10,211 nucleotides of DNA from an uncultured Oscillospiraceae bacterium (GTDB taxonomy: Bacteria; Bacillota; Clostridia; Oscillospirales; Oscillospiraceae), in NCBI GenBank assembly GCA_900752445.1, contig CAADVN010000264.1:1-10211 (forward strand), given 5' to 3'. Each line of letters begins with the position of its first letter. Position 1 is the first letter of the stretch. Under the pieces are notes generated by a model. That model saw only the letters and a list, made by a program, of their open reading frames with translations, had not been told where the DNA came from and made no database searches. Of the stretch, positions 1-5,967 are shown one piece after another. Position numbers and translations under genes: made by a program.

Positions 1-430
1 CCGGGTGGTGCCCCCCGCCCCCGCCCGGGACGCCGCGCGGGGCCTCGTAGCTGCCGGCTGGCGGGGCGAAGCTGCCGTAGTCGCGGGTGGGGTAGTATTC
101 GCGCGAGAGCGTGACGGTCACTGGCCGGCCCTCGGCGGCAGCTTCGGCGGCGGAGCGTATGCCGTCGAGGCCGGCGGAGATGATGCCCCGCGCGGCGGTC
201 ACATCGGGCGCGGCGTCGAGCTGCGGCTCAAGGTAGGCCAGCACGCTGTCGCGCACGGCGAGCTTTATGCGCTGCTCGTTCTCGTCGTCGGAGACGGCCA
301 GCACGTGCAGGCGGATGAGTCCCTCGGAGAGCGCCCGGCTGCGCGCCGAGGCCCAGAGGCCGAAAAGCAGCGTCACGCACAGCGCGAGCAGCATGGACAG
401 TTCCCAGTTTTTAAGAAAGCGTGTTTTCAT
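1..430 (-). CDS. spoIIR: Stage II sporulation protein R (SpoIIR), 3' end cut off by the window
   Basis: In the known family, SpoIIR is made in the forespore under sigma-F, secreted across the septum, and triggers SpoIIGA-dependent processing of pro-sigma-E in the mother cell. 143 codons are visible. A short basic N-terminus (MKTRFLKNW) and a hydrophobic segment at about residues 11-25 form a signal peptide or anchor. Then come the family hallmarks: LIRLHVLAVSDDENEQRIKLAVRDSVLAYLEP (about 40-71), YYPTRDYGSF (about 113-122) and PAGSYEA. The ATG is supported by GGAGGT eight bases upstream (439-444). The last ~15 codons fit the expected ALRV-IG-G-G-NWW block only poorly: AP, RGVPG and HHP replace aliphatic and NWW residues, although the alignment length is kept. 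I infer terminal sequence error rather than a real pseudogene. The usual NWWCV...PPLC tail lies outside the window. The gene is divergent from the Mn2+/Ca2+ ATPase. Confidence 0.88.
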   Translation of the reverse strand, partial: MKTRFLKNWELSMLLALCVTLLFGLWASARSRALSEGLIRLHVLAVSDDENEQRIKLAVRDSVLAYLEPQLDAAPDVTAARGIISAGLDGIRSAAEAAAEGRPVTVTLSREYYPTRDYGSFAPPAGSYEAPRGVPGGGGGHHP

Positions 431-449
431 GGCTATGTACCTCCAAAAA

Positions 450-479
450 TATTCTGCCCCGGGAACTGTTTCGCTAAAC
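450..479 (-). promoter_or_regulatory. Candidate sigma-F promoter of spoIIR
   Basis: On the minus strand GTTTA (479-475) is followed after exactly 15 bases by GGGCAGAATA (459-450). This fits the Bacillus sigma-F pattern GywTA-N15-GGnnAnAnTw at every defined position, and sigma-F control is what is known for spoIIR in Bacillus subtilis. Caveat: the predicted transcription start (about 443) would fall at the edge of the SD at 439-444, leaving a very short leader. Confidence 0.45.
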
Positions 480-482
480 CCC

Positions 483-511
483 TTGACAGGAGGCTTTCGG
501 CATGTTAATAT
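483..511 (+). promoter_or_regulatory. Sigma-A promoter for the riboswitch/ATPase transcript
   Basis: A perfect -35 TTGACA (483-488) and a near-perfect -10 TAATAT (506-511) are separated by 17 bases, the ideal vegetative spacing. The predicted start, about 518, lies only a few bases before the first strand of the riboswitch P1 helix, so the transcript begins with the aptamer. It lies back to back with the candidate spoIIR promoter at 450-479. Confidence 0.85.
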
Positions 512-518
512 GCTTTTT

Positions 519-617
519 ACCCGTGAGGGAGTAGTCTTCCGCATACGGCGGAGGCAAGTCAACAGCATGGCGGGAGCAAGGTCTCGCCTGGCTTGCATTA
601 AAAGACAAGACTCATGG
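519..617 (+). promoter_or_regulatory. yybP-ykoY family manganese riboswitch aptamer
   Basis: The leader holds the family's signature GGGAGTAG (527-534), a GTCAACA segment (558-564) and a purine-rich 3' side (AAAGACAAGA, 601-610) that closes the internal loop. Helices seen by eye: P1 CCGTGAG (521-527) with CTCATGG (611-617), 7 bp with one G-U; a hairpin CTTCCGC (536-542) with GCGGAGG (548-554); a long arm GCAAGTC (554-560) with GGCTTGC (590-596), capped by GGCGGGA (569-575) with TCTCGCC (582-588). Known members bind Mn2+ and control Mn2+ exporters, including P-type ATPases. The gene downstream here is such an ATPase. The 3' strand of P1 is also the 5' strand of the terminator at 611-645, so Mn2+ binding should favour read-through (an ON switch). 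Confidence 0.85.
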
Positions 618-645
618 ATAGGATATGCCTATCCATGAGTTTTTT
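611..645 (+). terminator. Riboswitch-controlled intrinsic terminator
   Basis: CTCATGGATAGG (611-622) pairs perfectly with CCTATCCATGAG (628-639), a 12-bp stem with a 5-base loop, followed by six T (640-645). It ends about 26 bases before the ATPase start. Bases 611-617 are shared with aptamer helix P1, so stem and aptamer exclude each other, the usual design of a transcriptional switch. Confidence 0.9.
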
Positions 646-659
646 CTATGTATGAGAAA

Positions 660-665
660 GGAAGG
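660..665 (+). promoter_or_regulatory. RBS that favours the TTG start of the ATPase
   Basis: GGAAGG in an A/G-rich run (657-666) lies six bases before TTG 672-674. The in-frame ATG at 648 has no SD: it directly follows the terminator T-tract and would put the RBS inside the coding region. Confidence 0.6.
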
Positions 666-671
666 GTCAAG

Positions 672-3302
672 TTGAAGTATTACTGCGAGGACGCCCAAAG
701 TGTACTGCGCGAGGTGGAAAGCAGCGAGAAGGGCCTCGGCGCCGAGGAGGCGGCTGCCCGGCTTGAGCGCAACGGCCGCAACGAGCTCGCCGCGGCAAAG
801 AAGCCCTCGCTCATCAGCCAGTTTTTCAAGCAGATGGCCGACCCCATGATAATCATCCTGCTGGTGGCCGCGGCCATAAGCGCCGTGACCTCGGTCTACC
901 AGAACGAGAGCCCGGCGGACGTCATAATAATCCTGTTCGTCGTCATCGTGAACGCGGTGTTGGGCGTGTATCAGGAGAACAAGGCGGAAAAGGCGATTGA
1001 GGCGCTGCAGGCCATGTCGGCGGCGACGAGCAGGGTGCTCAGGGGCGGCAAGATAACGGTCGTGCCCTCGGCGGAGCTCGTCGTGGGCGACGTGGTGCTG
1101 CTCGAGGCCGGCGACGCGGTGCCGGCGGACGGCAGGCTGCTTGAGAGCGCGAGCCTCAAGATAGAGGAGGCGGCGCTGACCGGCGAGAGCGTGCCCGTGT
1201 CGAAGTTCATCGACATACTCGACCCCGGTTCCATGCCCGACGTGCCCCTGGGCGACAGGAAGAACATGATGTACATGGGCAGCACCGTCGTCTACGGGCG
1301 CGGCACCGCCGTCGTCACGGCCACCGGCATGGACACGGAGATGGGCCGCATCGCCGACGCGCTCTCGAAGGCCGAGCAGGGCCAGACCCCGCTGCAGATA
1401 AAGCTCAGCCAGCTCTCGAAGATACTCACCTGGCTCGTCCTCGGCATCTGCGCCGTCATCTTCGGCGTGCAGGTGCTCAGGGCCGGAGGCATCACCGGCC
1501 AGGTGGTGCTCGACTCCTTCCTCGTGGCCGTCTCCCTTGCCGTCGCCGCCATACCCGAGGGCCTCGCGGCGGTCGTCACCGTGGTGCTCTCCATAGGCGT
1601 CACGAATATGTCCAAGCGCAACGCCATAATACGCAGGCTGACGGCGGTGGAGACGCTCGGCTGCGCGCAGATAATCTGCTCCGACAAGACCGGCACTCTG
1701 ACCCAGAACAAGATGACCGTCGTGGACCACTACGGCGGTGACACCCAGCTGCTCGCCACAGCCATGAGCCTCTGCTCCGACGCGGAGGAGGACGAGAACG
1801 GGCAGGCGGTGGGCGAGCCCACGGAGTGCGCGCTGGTGAACTGGGCGCACGGGCTCGGCCTCGACAAGGACGACCTCAAGGCCTGTGCACCGCGCATGGG
1901 CGAGGCCCCCTTCGACAGCGTGAGGAAGATGATGAGCACCGTCCACGTCTCCGGCGGCAGTGTCGTGCAGTACACAAAGGGTGCGCCGGACGAGGTGCTC
2001 AAAAAATGCAGCTCCTACCTCGACCACGGCAAGGTATGTCCCATGACCGAGGAGAAGCGGCAGGAGATCCTGGCAGCAAACAAGGCGATGGCAGACAAGG
2101 CGCTGCGCGTGCTCGCCGCAGCGGCAAGGTGGTGGGAGAGCGAGCCGACGGACTTCTCGCCCGAGGCGCTGGAGAACGAGCTCTGCTTCATCGGCCTCAC
2201 GGGCATGATAGACCCGGTGCGGCCAGAGGTCAAGGCGGCCATAGAGGAGTGCCGCGGCGCGGGCATCCGGCCCATCATGATAACCGGCGACCACGTGGAC
2301 ACGGCCGTCGCCATAGCCAAGGAGCTGGGCATACTCAAGGACGCCTCCGAGGCCGTCACGGGCAGCCAGCTCGACGCCATGGACGACGAGGAGTTCGAGC
2401 GCAGGTTCCGCGACATCTCGGTGTACGCTAGGGTGCAGCCCGAGCACAAGACCCGCATCGTCACGGCCTGGAAGAAGGCCGGCTGCGTCACAGCAATGAC
2501 CGGCGACGGCGTGAACGACGCGCCCAGCATCAAGACGGCGGACATAGGCGTGGGCATGGGCATCACCGGCACGGACGTCACGAAGAACGTGGCGGACATG
2601 GTGTTGGCGGACGACAACTTCGCCACCATCGTGGGAGCGGTGGAGGAGGGCCGGCGGATCTACGACAACATCCGCAAGGCCATCCAGTTCCTGCTCGGCT
2701 CGAACATGTCCGAGGTCATCAGCATCTTCGTGGCGACGATCCTGGGCTTCACGATCCTGGAGCCGGTGCATCTGCTCTGGATAAACCTCGTGACGGACTG
2801 CTTCCCGGCCCTGGCGCTGGGCATGGAGAAGGCCGAGCGCGACATCATGCGCCGTCAGCCGCGCGACGCGAAGGCGGGCGTCTTCGCCGGCGGCATGGGC
2901 GCGGACATAGCCTACCAAGGCATAGTGGTCTCGCTGCTGACCCTGGCGAGCTACTTCGTCGGCCACTTCATCGAGTCCGGCGTCTGGGAGATCGCAGACA
3001 GCGCGGACGGCACGACCATGGCCTTCCTGACCATGAGCATGGCGGAGATCTGCCACAGCTTCAACATGCGCTCGCAGCGCGGCAGCCTCTTTACGATGGG
3101 CAGCACGAACAAGACCCTCAACTGGGCGGCCCTCGGCAGCCTCGCCGCGACGACGCTGGTCTGTGAGGTCCCCTTCCTTGCAAACGCCTTCGAGTTTGCG
3201 CCTGTGGACTTCATAGAGTACGTCGTGGCCCTCTGCTTTGCCGTGAGCGTCATCCCCATAGTCGAGCTCGTGAAGCTCGTTCAGAGAAAACTGGCAAAAT
3301 GA
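672..3302 (+). CDS. Cation-transporting P-type ATPase (P2 type, Ca2+/Mn2+ exporter)
   Basis: An integral membrane pump that uses ATP to expel a divalent cation. From TTG 672 it has 876 residues; an in-frame ATG at 648 would add eight, but the SD favours TTG. Visible motifs: N-terminal cation-ATPase domain (GLGAEEAAARLERNGRNEL); paired TM1-TM2 (about 58-100); actuator TGES (170-173); TM4 PEGLA (295-299); phosphorylation motif DKTGTLT with D338; nucleotide-domain KGAPDE (436-441); hinge TGDGVNDAP (610-618); TM5 NMSE with N678 and E681; TM6 NLVTD with N705, T708, D709; a C-terminal membrane block. The TM4-6 residues match the SERCA ion-site positions (E309, N768, E771, N796, T799, D800). The usual PEGLP is PEGLA here, which I believe also occurs in related Firmicute pumps. 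The Mn2+ riboswitch upstream points to Mn2+ export as the main role (inference); Ca2+ transport is the alternative. Confidence 0.93.
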   Translation: MKYYCEDAQSVLREVESSEKGLGAEEAAARLERNGRNELAAAKKPSLISQFFKQMADPMIIILLVAAAISAVTSVYQNESPADVIIILFVVIVNAVLGVYQENKAEKAIEALQAMSAATSRVLRGGKITVVPSAELVVGDVVLLEAGDAVPADGRLLESASLKIEEAALTGESVPVSKFIDILDPGSMPDVPLGDRKNMMYMGSTVVYGRGTAVVTATGMDTEMGRIADALSKAEQGQTPLQIKLSQLSKILTWLVLGICAVIFGVQVLRAGGITGQVVLDSFLVAVSLAVAAIPEGLAAVVTVVLSIGVTNMSKRNAIIRRLTAVETLGCAQIICSDKTGTLTQNKMTVVDHYGGDTQLLATAMSLCSDAEEDENGQAVGEPTECALVNWAHGLGLDKDDLKACAPRMGEAPFDSVRKMMSTVHVSGGSVVQYTKGAPDEVLKKCSSYLDHGKVCPMTEEKRQEILAANKAMADKALRVLAAAARWWESEPTDFSPEALENELCFIGLTGMIDPVRPEVKAAIEECRGAGIRPIMITGDHVDTAVAIAKELGILKDASEAVTGSQLDAMDDEEFERRFRDISVYARVQPEHKTRIVTAWKKAGCVTAMTGDGVNDAPSIKTADIGVGMGITGTDVTKNVADMVLADDNFATIVGAVEEGRRIYDNIRKAIQFLLGSNMSEVISIFVATILGFTILEPVHLLWINLVTDCFPALALGMEKAERDIMRRQPRDAKAGVFAGGMGADIAYQGIVVSLLTLASYFVGHFIESGVWEIADSADGTTMAFLTMSMAEICHSFNMRSQRGSLFTMGSTNKTLNWAALGSLAATTLVCEVPFLANAFEFAPVDFIEYVVALCFAVSVIPIVELVKLVQRKLAK

Positions 3303-3307
3303 AAATG

Positions 3308-3339
3308 AAGCCCGCCGCAGGATGTCCTGCGGCGGGCTT
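3308..3339. terminator. Bidirectional terminator between convergent genes
   Basis: AAGCCCGCCGCAGG (3308-3321) pairs with CCTGCGGCGGGCTT (3326-3339), a 14-bp GC-rich stem with loop ATGT. It sits just after the ATPase stop (3302) and just past the stop of the minus-strand peptidase (3348). On the plus strand only TTT follows; on the minus strand CTTCATTTTCATTTT follows, so it should work better for the peptidase. Confidence 0.8.
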
Positions 3340-3347
3340 TATGCTGT

Positions 3348-4598
3348 TCAGAGCCTCGCGAGCAGCTTTTTGTATGCGTCCTCGCCGGCGACGCGGCCCA
3401 CGGCTGAGAAGGAGAGCCGACCGGGGTCCAGCGTGCGTCGCGCGAGCTCGAGCAGGCCCTCGCGGCTCACGGCGTCGTAGCGCTCTATGAGCTCGTCCGG
3501 GCTGAGGCTGCCGCCCAGGAAGAGCTCGCCGTAGCCCAGCCGGTTCATGCGCGAGCCCGTGGACTCGAGGCTCATCAGTATCGTCGCCTTCACCTGTTCC
3601 CGCGCCCTGTCCAGCTCCTCCTGAGCGACGCCCTCGTCCAGCAGCCGGCGCAGCTCGTCGAGTATGACGCCCAGCGCCCGCTCCTCCGTCTCCCTGTTCG
3701 TGGCGGCTGAGATGGCAAAGAGCCCCGAGTCCTCAAAAACGGCCGTGAAGGAATAGACCGAGTAGCAGAGCCCGTACTTTTCCCTGACCGTCTGGAACAG
3801 GCGCGAGGAGGCGTTGCCGCCTATGATGCCCGAGAGCAGCTGCAGGGCGAAGCGGTCCTCGCTCGCCGTCTCGAGCCCGGGAAAGCCCAGGACGAGCTGG
3901 TTCTGCTCCGTGGCCTTGCGCCGCAGCGTGAGGCAGGGGGTGTAGGCGGACTTCTCAGGCCGCCTCGGGCGCGCCTTGGGCATGGCTGAGAAACGCCCGG
4001 CCAGGTCGCTCACGTCCGCGTCCGTGAAGCTGCCGGAGAGCGCCGCGACGACCCTGGGCGCCGTGTAGTGCCGGTGCATGAAATCCCGCAGGCTCTCGCC
4101 CGTCTGCCGCCCGAGGCTCGAGACCCGGCCCAGCACGGGCCGGCCAAGCGCGCCGGGAAAGCAGCCGGCGATGAGCCGCTCTGCCGCCACGTCCTCCGGC
4201 GTGTCCTCGTACATGTCGATCTCCTCGCCGATGATGCCCTTCTCGTTTTCCACGTCGCCCTCGTCGAACCTCGAGTCAAAGAACATGGCCGAGAGCGTGT
4301 CTATGGCCAGGGGCAGGTGCGTGTCCAGCACCCTGGCGTAAAAGCAGGTGTTGTCCCGCGTCGTGTAGGCGTTCATCTGCCCGCCGACGGCGTCCATGCG
4401 CTCTGCCAACTGCGCCGCCGTATATTCCGACGTGCCCTTGAAGAGCATATGCTCTATGAAATGCGCGCTGCCGGCCTCGGAGTATTTCTCATATCTCGAG
4501 CCCGCGCCGACCCAGATGCCAATCGAGGCCGAGCGCACGGCGTCCATGTGCTCGAAGACTATCCTCGCCCCGTTCGGCAGCTCTATCTTTTCGTACAT
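3348..4598 (-). CDS. M16 family zinc metallopeptidase (YmxG/MlpA-like)
   Basis: A 416-residue protein of the pitrilysin / mitochondrial-processing-peptidase family, soluble and presumably cytoplasmic. It carries the inverted zinc motif HFIEH (H46, E49, H50), and the third ligand is supplied by a glutamate in GEEIDMYEDTPED (about 124-136), the usual distance downstream. The N-terminal M16 domain starts at ELPNGARIVFEH. The inactive second half holds the paired R/Y motif region, LFQTVREKYGLCYSVYSF (roughly 272-290). Length fits the ~410-residue YmxG type common in spore formers, often found near pnp and dut but not here. Start chosen at ATG 4598 because GGAGGG (4605-4610) lies six bases upstream; a longer version from 4625 lacks an SD and would run over the candidate -10. 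Substrate unknown; in B. subtilis the homologue influences extracellular protease gene expression. Confidence 0.92.
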   Translation of the reverse strand: MYEKIELPNGARIVFEHMDAVRSASIGIWVGAGSRYEKYSEAGSAHFIEHMLFKGTSEYTAAQLAERMDAVGGQMNAYTTRDNTCFYARVLDTHLPLAIDTLSAMFFDSRFDEGDVENEKGIIGEEIDMYEDTPEDVAAERLIAGCFPGALGRPVLGRVSSLGRQTGESLRDFMHRHYTAPRVVAALSGSFTDADVSDLAGRFSAMPKARPRRPEKSAYTPCLTLRRKATEQNQLVLGFPGLETASEDRFALQLLSGIIGGNASSRLFQTVREKYGLCYSVYSFTAVFEDSGLFAISAATNRETEERALGVILDELRRLLDEGVAQEELDRAREQVKATILMSLESTGSRMNRLGYGELFLGGSLSPDELIERYDAVSREGLLELARRTLDPGRLSFSAVGRVAGEDAYKKLLARL

Positions 4599-4626
4599 TT
4601 CCAGCCCTCCAATGCGTGCTTTCAAT

Positions 4627-4655
4627 ATTGTAACACGAAAGGCCGCAAATGCGAA
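4627..4655 (-). promoter_or_regulatory. Candidate sigma-A promoter of the M16 peptidase gene
   Basis: On the minus strand an extended -10, TGTTACAAT (TACAAT at 4632-4627), lies 17 bases after TTCGCA (4655-4650), a 4/6 match to TTGACA. It falls in the 72-base gap between the MFS gene and the peptidase. No intrinsic terminator is visible after the MFS gene, so read-through from it is also possible. Confidence 0.5.
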
Positions 4656-4670
4656 GAGGGTAATCCTGCC

Positions 4671-5879
4671 TCAGCCGTCGTAGACCGCGCCGACCTCGCG
4701 CCGGCGGCGGAAGATGGTGAGCCAGCAGACGGCCAGGGTGAAGAGGGCCGAGACGCTCACCGCAGCCCTCGGGCTCATGAGCTCGCCCAGGGCGCCGACT
4801 ATGAGGCTGAAGACGCCCATGCCGAGGCAGTAGAGCATGCTCTCGAAGGCGTTTATCCGCGCACGCATTTCGTCCGGGATGTAGCCCTGCACGGCGGCAA
4901 GGCGCATCGTAGCGCTGCCTATGCCGAGGTAGCCCGCCGCCGCGCGGTTGAGCAGCATGAGCGGGTAGGGCAGCCAGAGCAGGCTCGCGTCCATGAGCTC
5001 GTAGGCGTTGTAGACGAAAAAGGCGAATTTGAACCGCTTGCCGCGCGGTATTTCCCGCTTGTACCTCACCGCGCCGCCGAGGCTCCGCCCCGCGAATTCG
5101 GCCACGGAAAAGAGCGAGTAGAGCGCCGGTACCGCGCTGAAATACGCCACCAGCAGGGATGAATAGCCGTTTCCCACGCCGTTCGTCACGGCCATGTAGG
5201 TGTATATGGCCAGGAGCCCGCGCTCCTTTTTGAGCCAGGCCGCGGCGTCGCGCAGGTCGCCCAGCCAGCGCCGGAGCGAGAAGCCCTCGCCGCCGCCGCG
5301 CCGCTCCTCGCGCACGCTTATCCGGCTCTCAATGGCCGCGGCGAGGACGGAGAGCGCGCCCTGGCCGATGAGTATGGCCGCCACGCCCACGGCCTCCATG
5401 AGCCAGGCCGCCGCCGGGGCCATGACCACCTGCATGACGGGGTAGACCATGGACAAGACCGTGTAGCCGCGCTCCTCTGCGCCCTCGGGTATGAGCTTCG
5501 GGAAGATGCTGTTATAGGCCAGGGAGTCGAAGGCCGAAAGGCTCGAGAGCAGCAGGGAGAAGAAGAGGTAGCCGACGTAGGTGAAGTCGTGCCGCAGCAG
5601 GTACAGTCCCGCCGCGGCGTAGAGCAGGCCGTCCACCGCATCCCCGCCGACGAGGAAGGGCTTGCGCGGCAGCCGGTCCATGAAGGGCGCGGCCACCAGG
5701 GGCACGACGAAGCCCGGCACGACGTTTATAGCTATGAGCAGCGCCGCCGCCAGCGTGCTGCCCGTCTCCCGGTAGACGAGGAAGGAGAGCGCAAAACTGC
5801 CCGCAATGCCGCCCGCAGCGCCCAGCACCGTGGCGGATATGAGCAGCGTAAAGTCCCGTGTCCAGAGCTTGGGTTTCAA
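4671..5879 (-). CDS. MFS transporter
   Basis: A 402-residue polytopic membrane protein of the major facilitator superfamily, probably a proton-driven exporter. Hydrophobic segments start at residue 10 and recur along the whole length in the 6+6 pattern. The loop after TM2 has the motif-A remnant MDRLPRKP (67-74). A charged central loop (about 184-221, including SRISVREERRGGGEGFSLRR) divides the halves, and the protein ends in a basic tail (RRRREVGAVYDG). It resembles the MFS_3/enterobactin-exporter-like group that includes many macrolide and small-molecule effluxers; the substrate cannot be read from sequence. The start is TTG 5879, with AGGAGG (5889-5894) nine bases upstream. An ATG at 5886 is in another frame and only two bases from that SD. 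The SD is buried in a hairpin (5888-5916), suggesting translational control. The gene lies downstream of, but separated by a terminator from, the HTH regulator. Confidence 0.88.
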   Translation of the reverse strand: MKPKLWTRDFTLLISATVLGAAGGIAGSFALSFLVYRETGSTLAAALLIAINVVPGFVVPLVAAPFMDRLPRKPFLVGGDAVDGLLYAAAGLYLLRHDFTYVGYLFFSLLLSSLSAFDSLAYNSIFPKLIPEGAEERGYTVLSMVYPVMQVVMAPAAAWLMEAVGVAAILIGQGALSVLAAAIESRISVREERRGGGEGFSLRRWLGDLRDAAAWLKKERGLLAIYTYMAVTNGVGNGYSSLLVAYFSAVPALYSLFSVAEFAGRSLGGAVRYKREIPRGKRFKFAFFVYNAYELMDASLLWLPYPLMLLNRAAAGYLGIGSATMRLAAVQGYIPDEMRARINAFESMLYCLGMGVFSLIVGALGELMSPRAAVSVSALFTLAVCWLTIFRRRREVGAVYDG

Positions 5880-5887
5880 AAAACATC

Positions 5888-5916
5888 GCCTCCTGCCTAT
5901 ATTTTAGGCCGGAGGC
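5888..5916 (-). promoter_or_regulatory. Leader hairpin sequestering the MFS gene's SD
   Basis: Read on the minus strand, GCCTCC-G-GCCTA pairs with TAGGC-A-GGAGGC around a 5-base AAATA loop: 11 bp with one G/A mismatch. The SD AGGAGG is in the 3' arm. A run of six T (complement of 5878-5883) follows four bases later and runs into the TTG start. It could block translation, act as a weak terminator, or both. No ligand-binding aptamer is evident upstream. Confidence 0.5.
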
Positions 5917-5918
5917 TT

Positions 5919-5967
5919 AAAAAAGAAAAGACGGCTGTTTTGAGAAAATAGAAGCCAAAACAGCCGT
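5919..5967 (-). terminator. Intrinsic terminator of the rel-dtd...regulator operon
   Basis: On the minus strand ACGGCTGTTTT (5967-5957) pairs perfectly with AAAACAGCCGT (5941-5931), 11 bp with a 15-base loop, followed by the T-rich CTTTTCTTTTTT (5930-5919). It starts immediately after the stop codon of the HTH/TPR regulator. Confidence 0.85.

Noticed and set aside
1..45. SpoIIR as a pseudogene
   Set aside because: There is no stop or frameshift; the deviation is confined to the window edge and mirrored at the other end, which fits sequence error better.
648..671. ATG at 648 as the ATPase start
   Set aside because: No SD upstream (the terminator T-tract is there), and a good SD lies inside it serving TTG 672. 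Kept as the alternative start.
612..3056. An 814-codon open frame on the minus strand opposite the ATPase
   Set aside because: It is a shadow of the GC-rich ATPase codons: low-complexity His/Arg/Ala/Gly/Asp-rich translation, no recognisable domain, and its beginning lies inside the riboswitch terminator.
4599..4625. Upstream start (4625) for the M16 peptidase
   Set aside because: No SD, nine atypical residues before MYEKIELPNG, and the segment carries the SD for the better ATG at 4598.
4068..5162. A 364-codon plus-strand frame across the M16 and MFS genes
   Set aside because: It spans two well-supported minus-strand genes and their intergenic promoter region and has no domain signal.
5901..5929. 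TAAAAT with weak -35 TTTTCT as an MFS promoter on the minus strand
   Set aside because: The -35 match is poor and the start would fall on the SD; it also overlaps the hairpin and the T-rich tail of the terminator, so it was not called.
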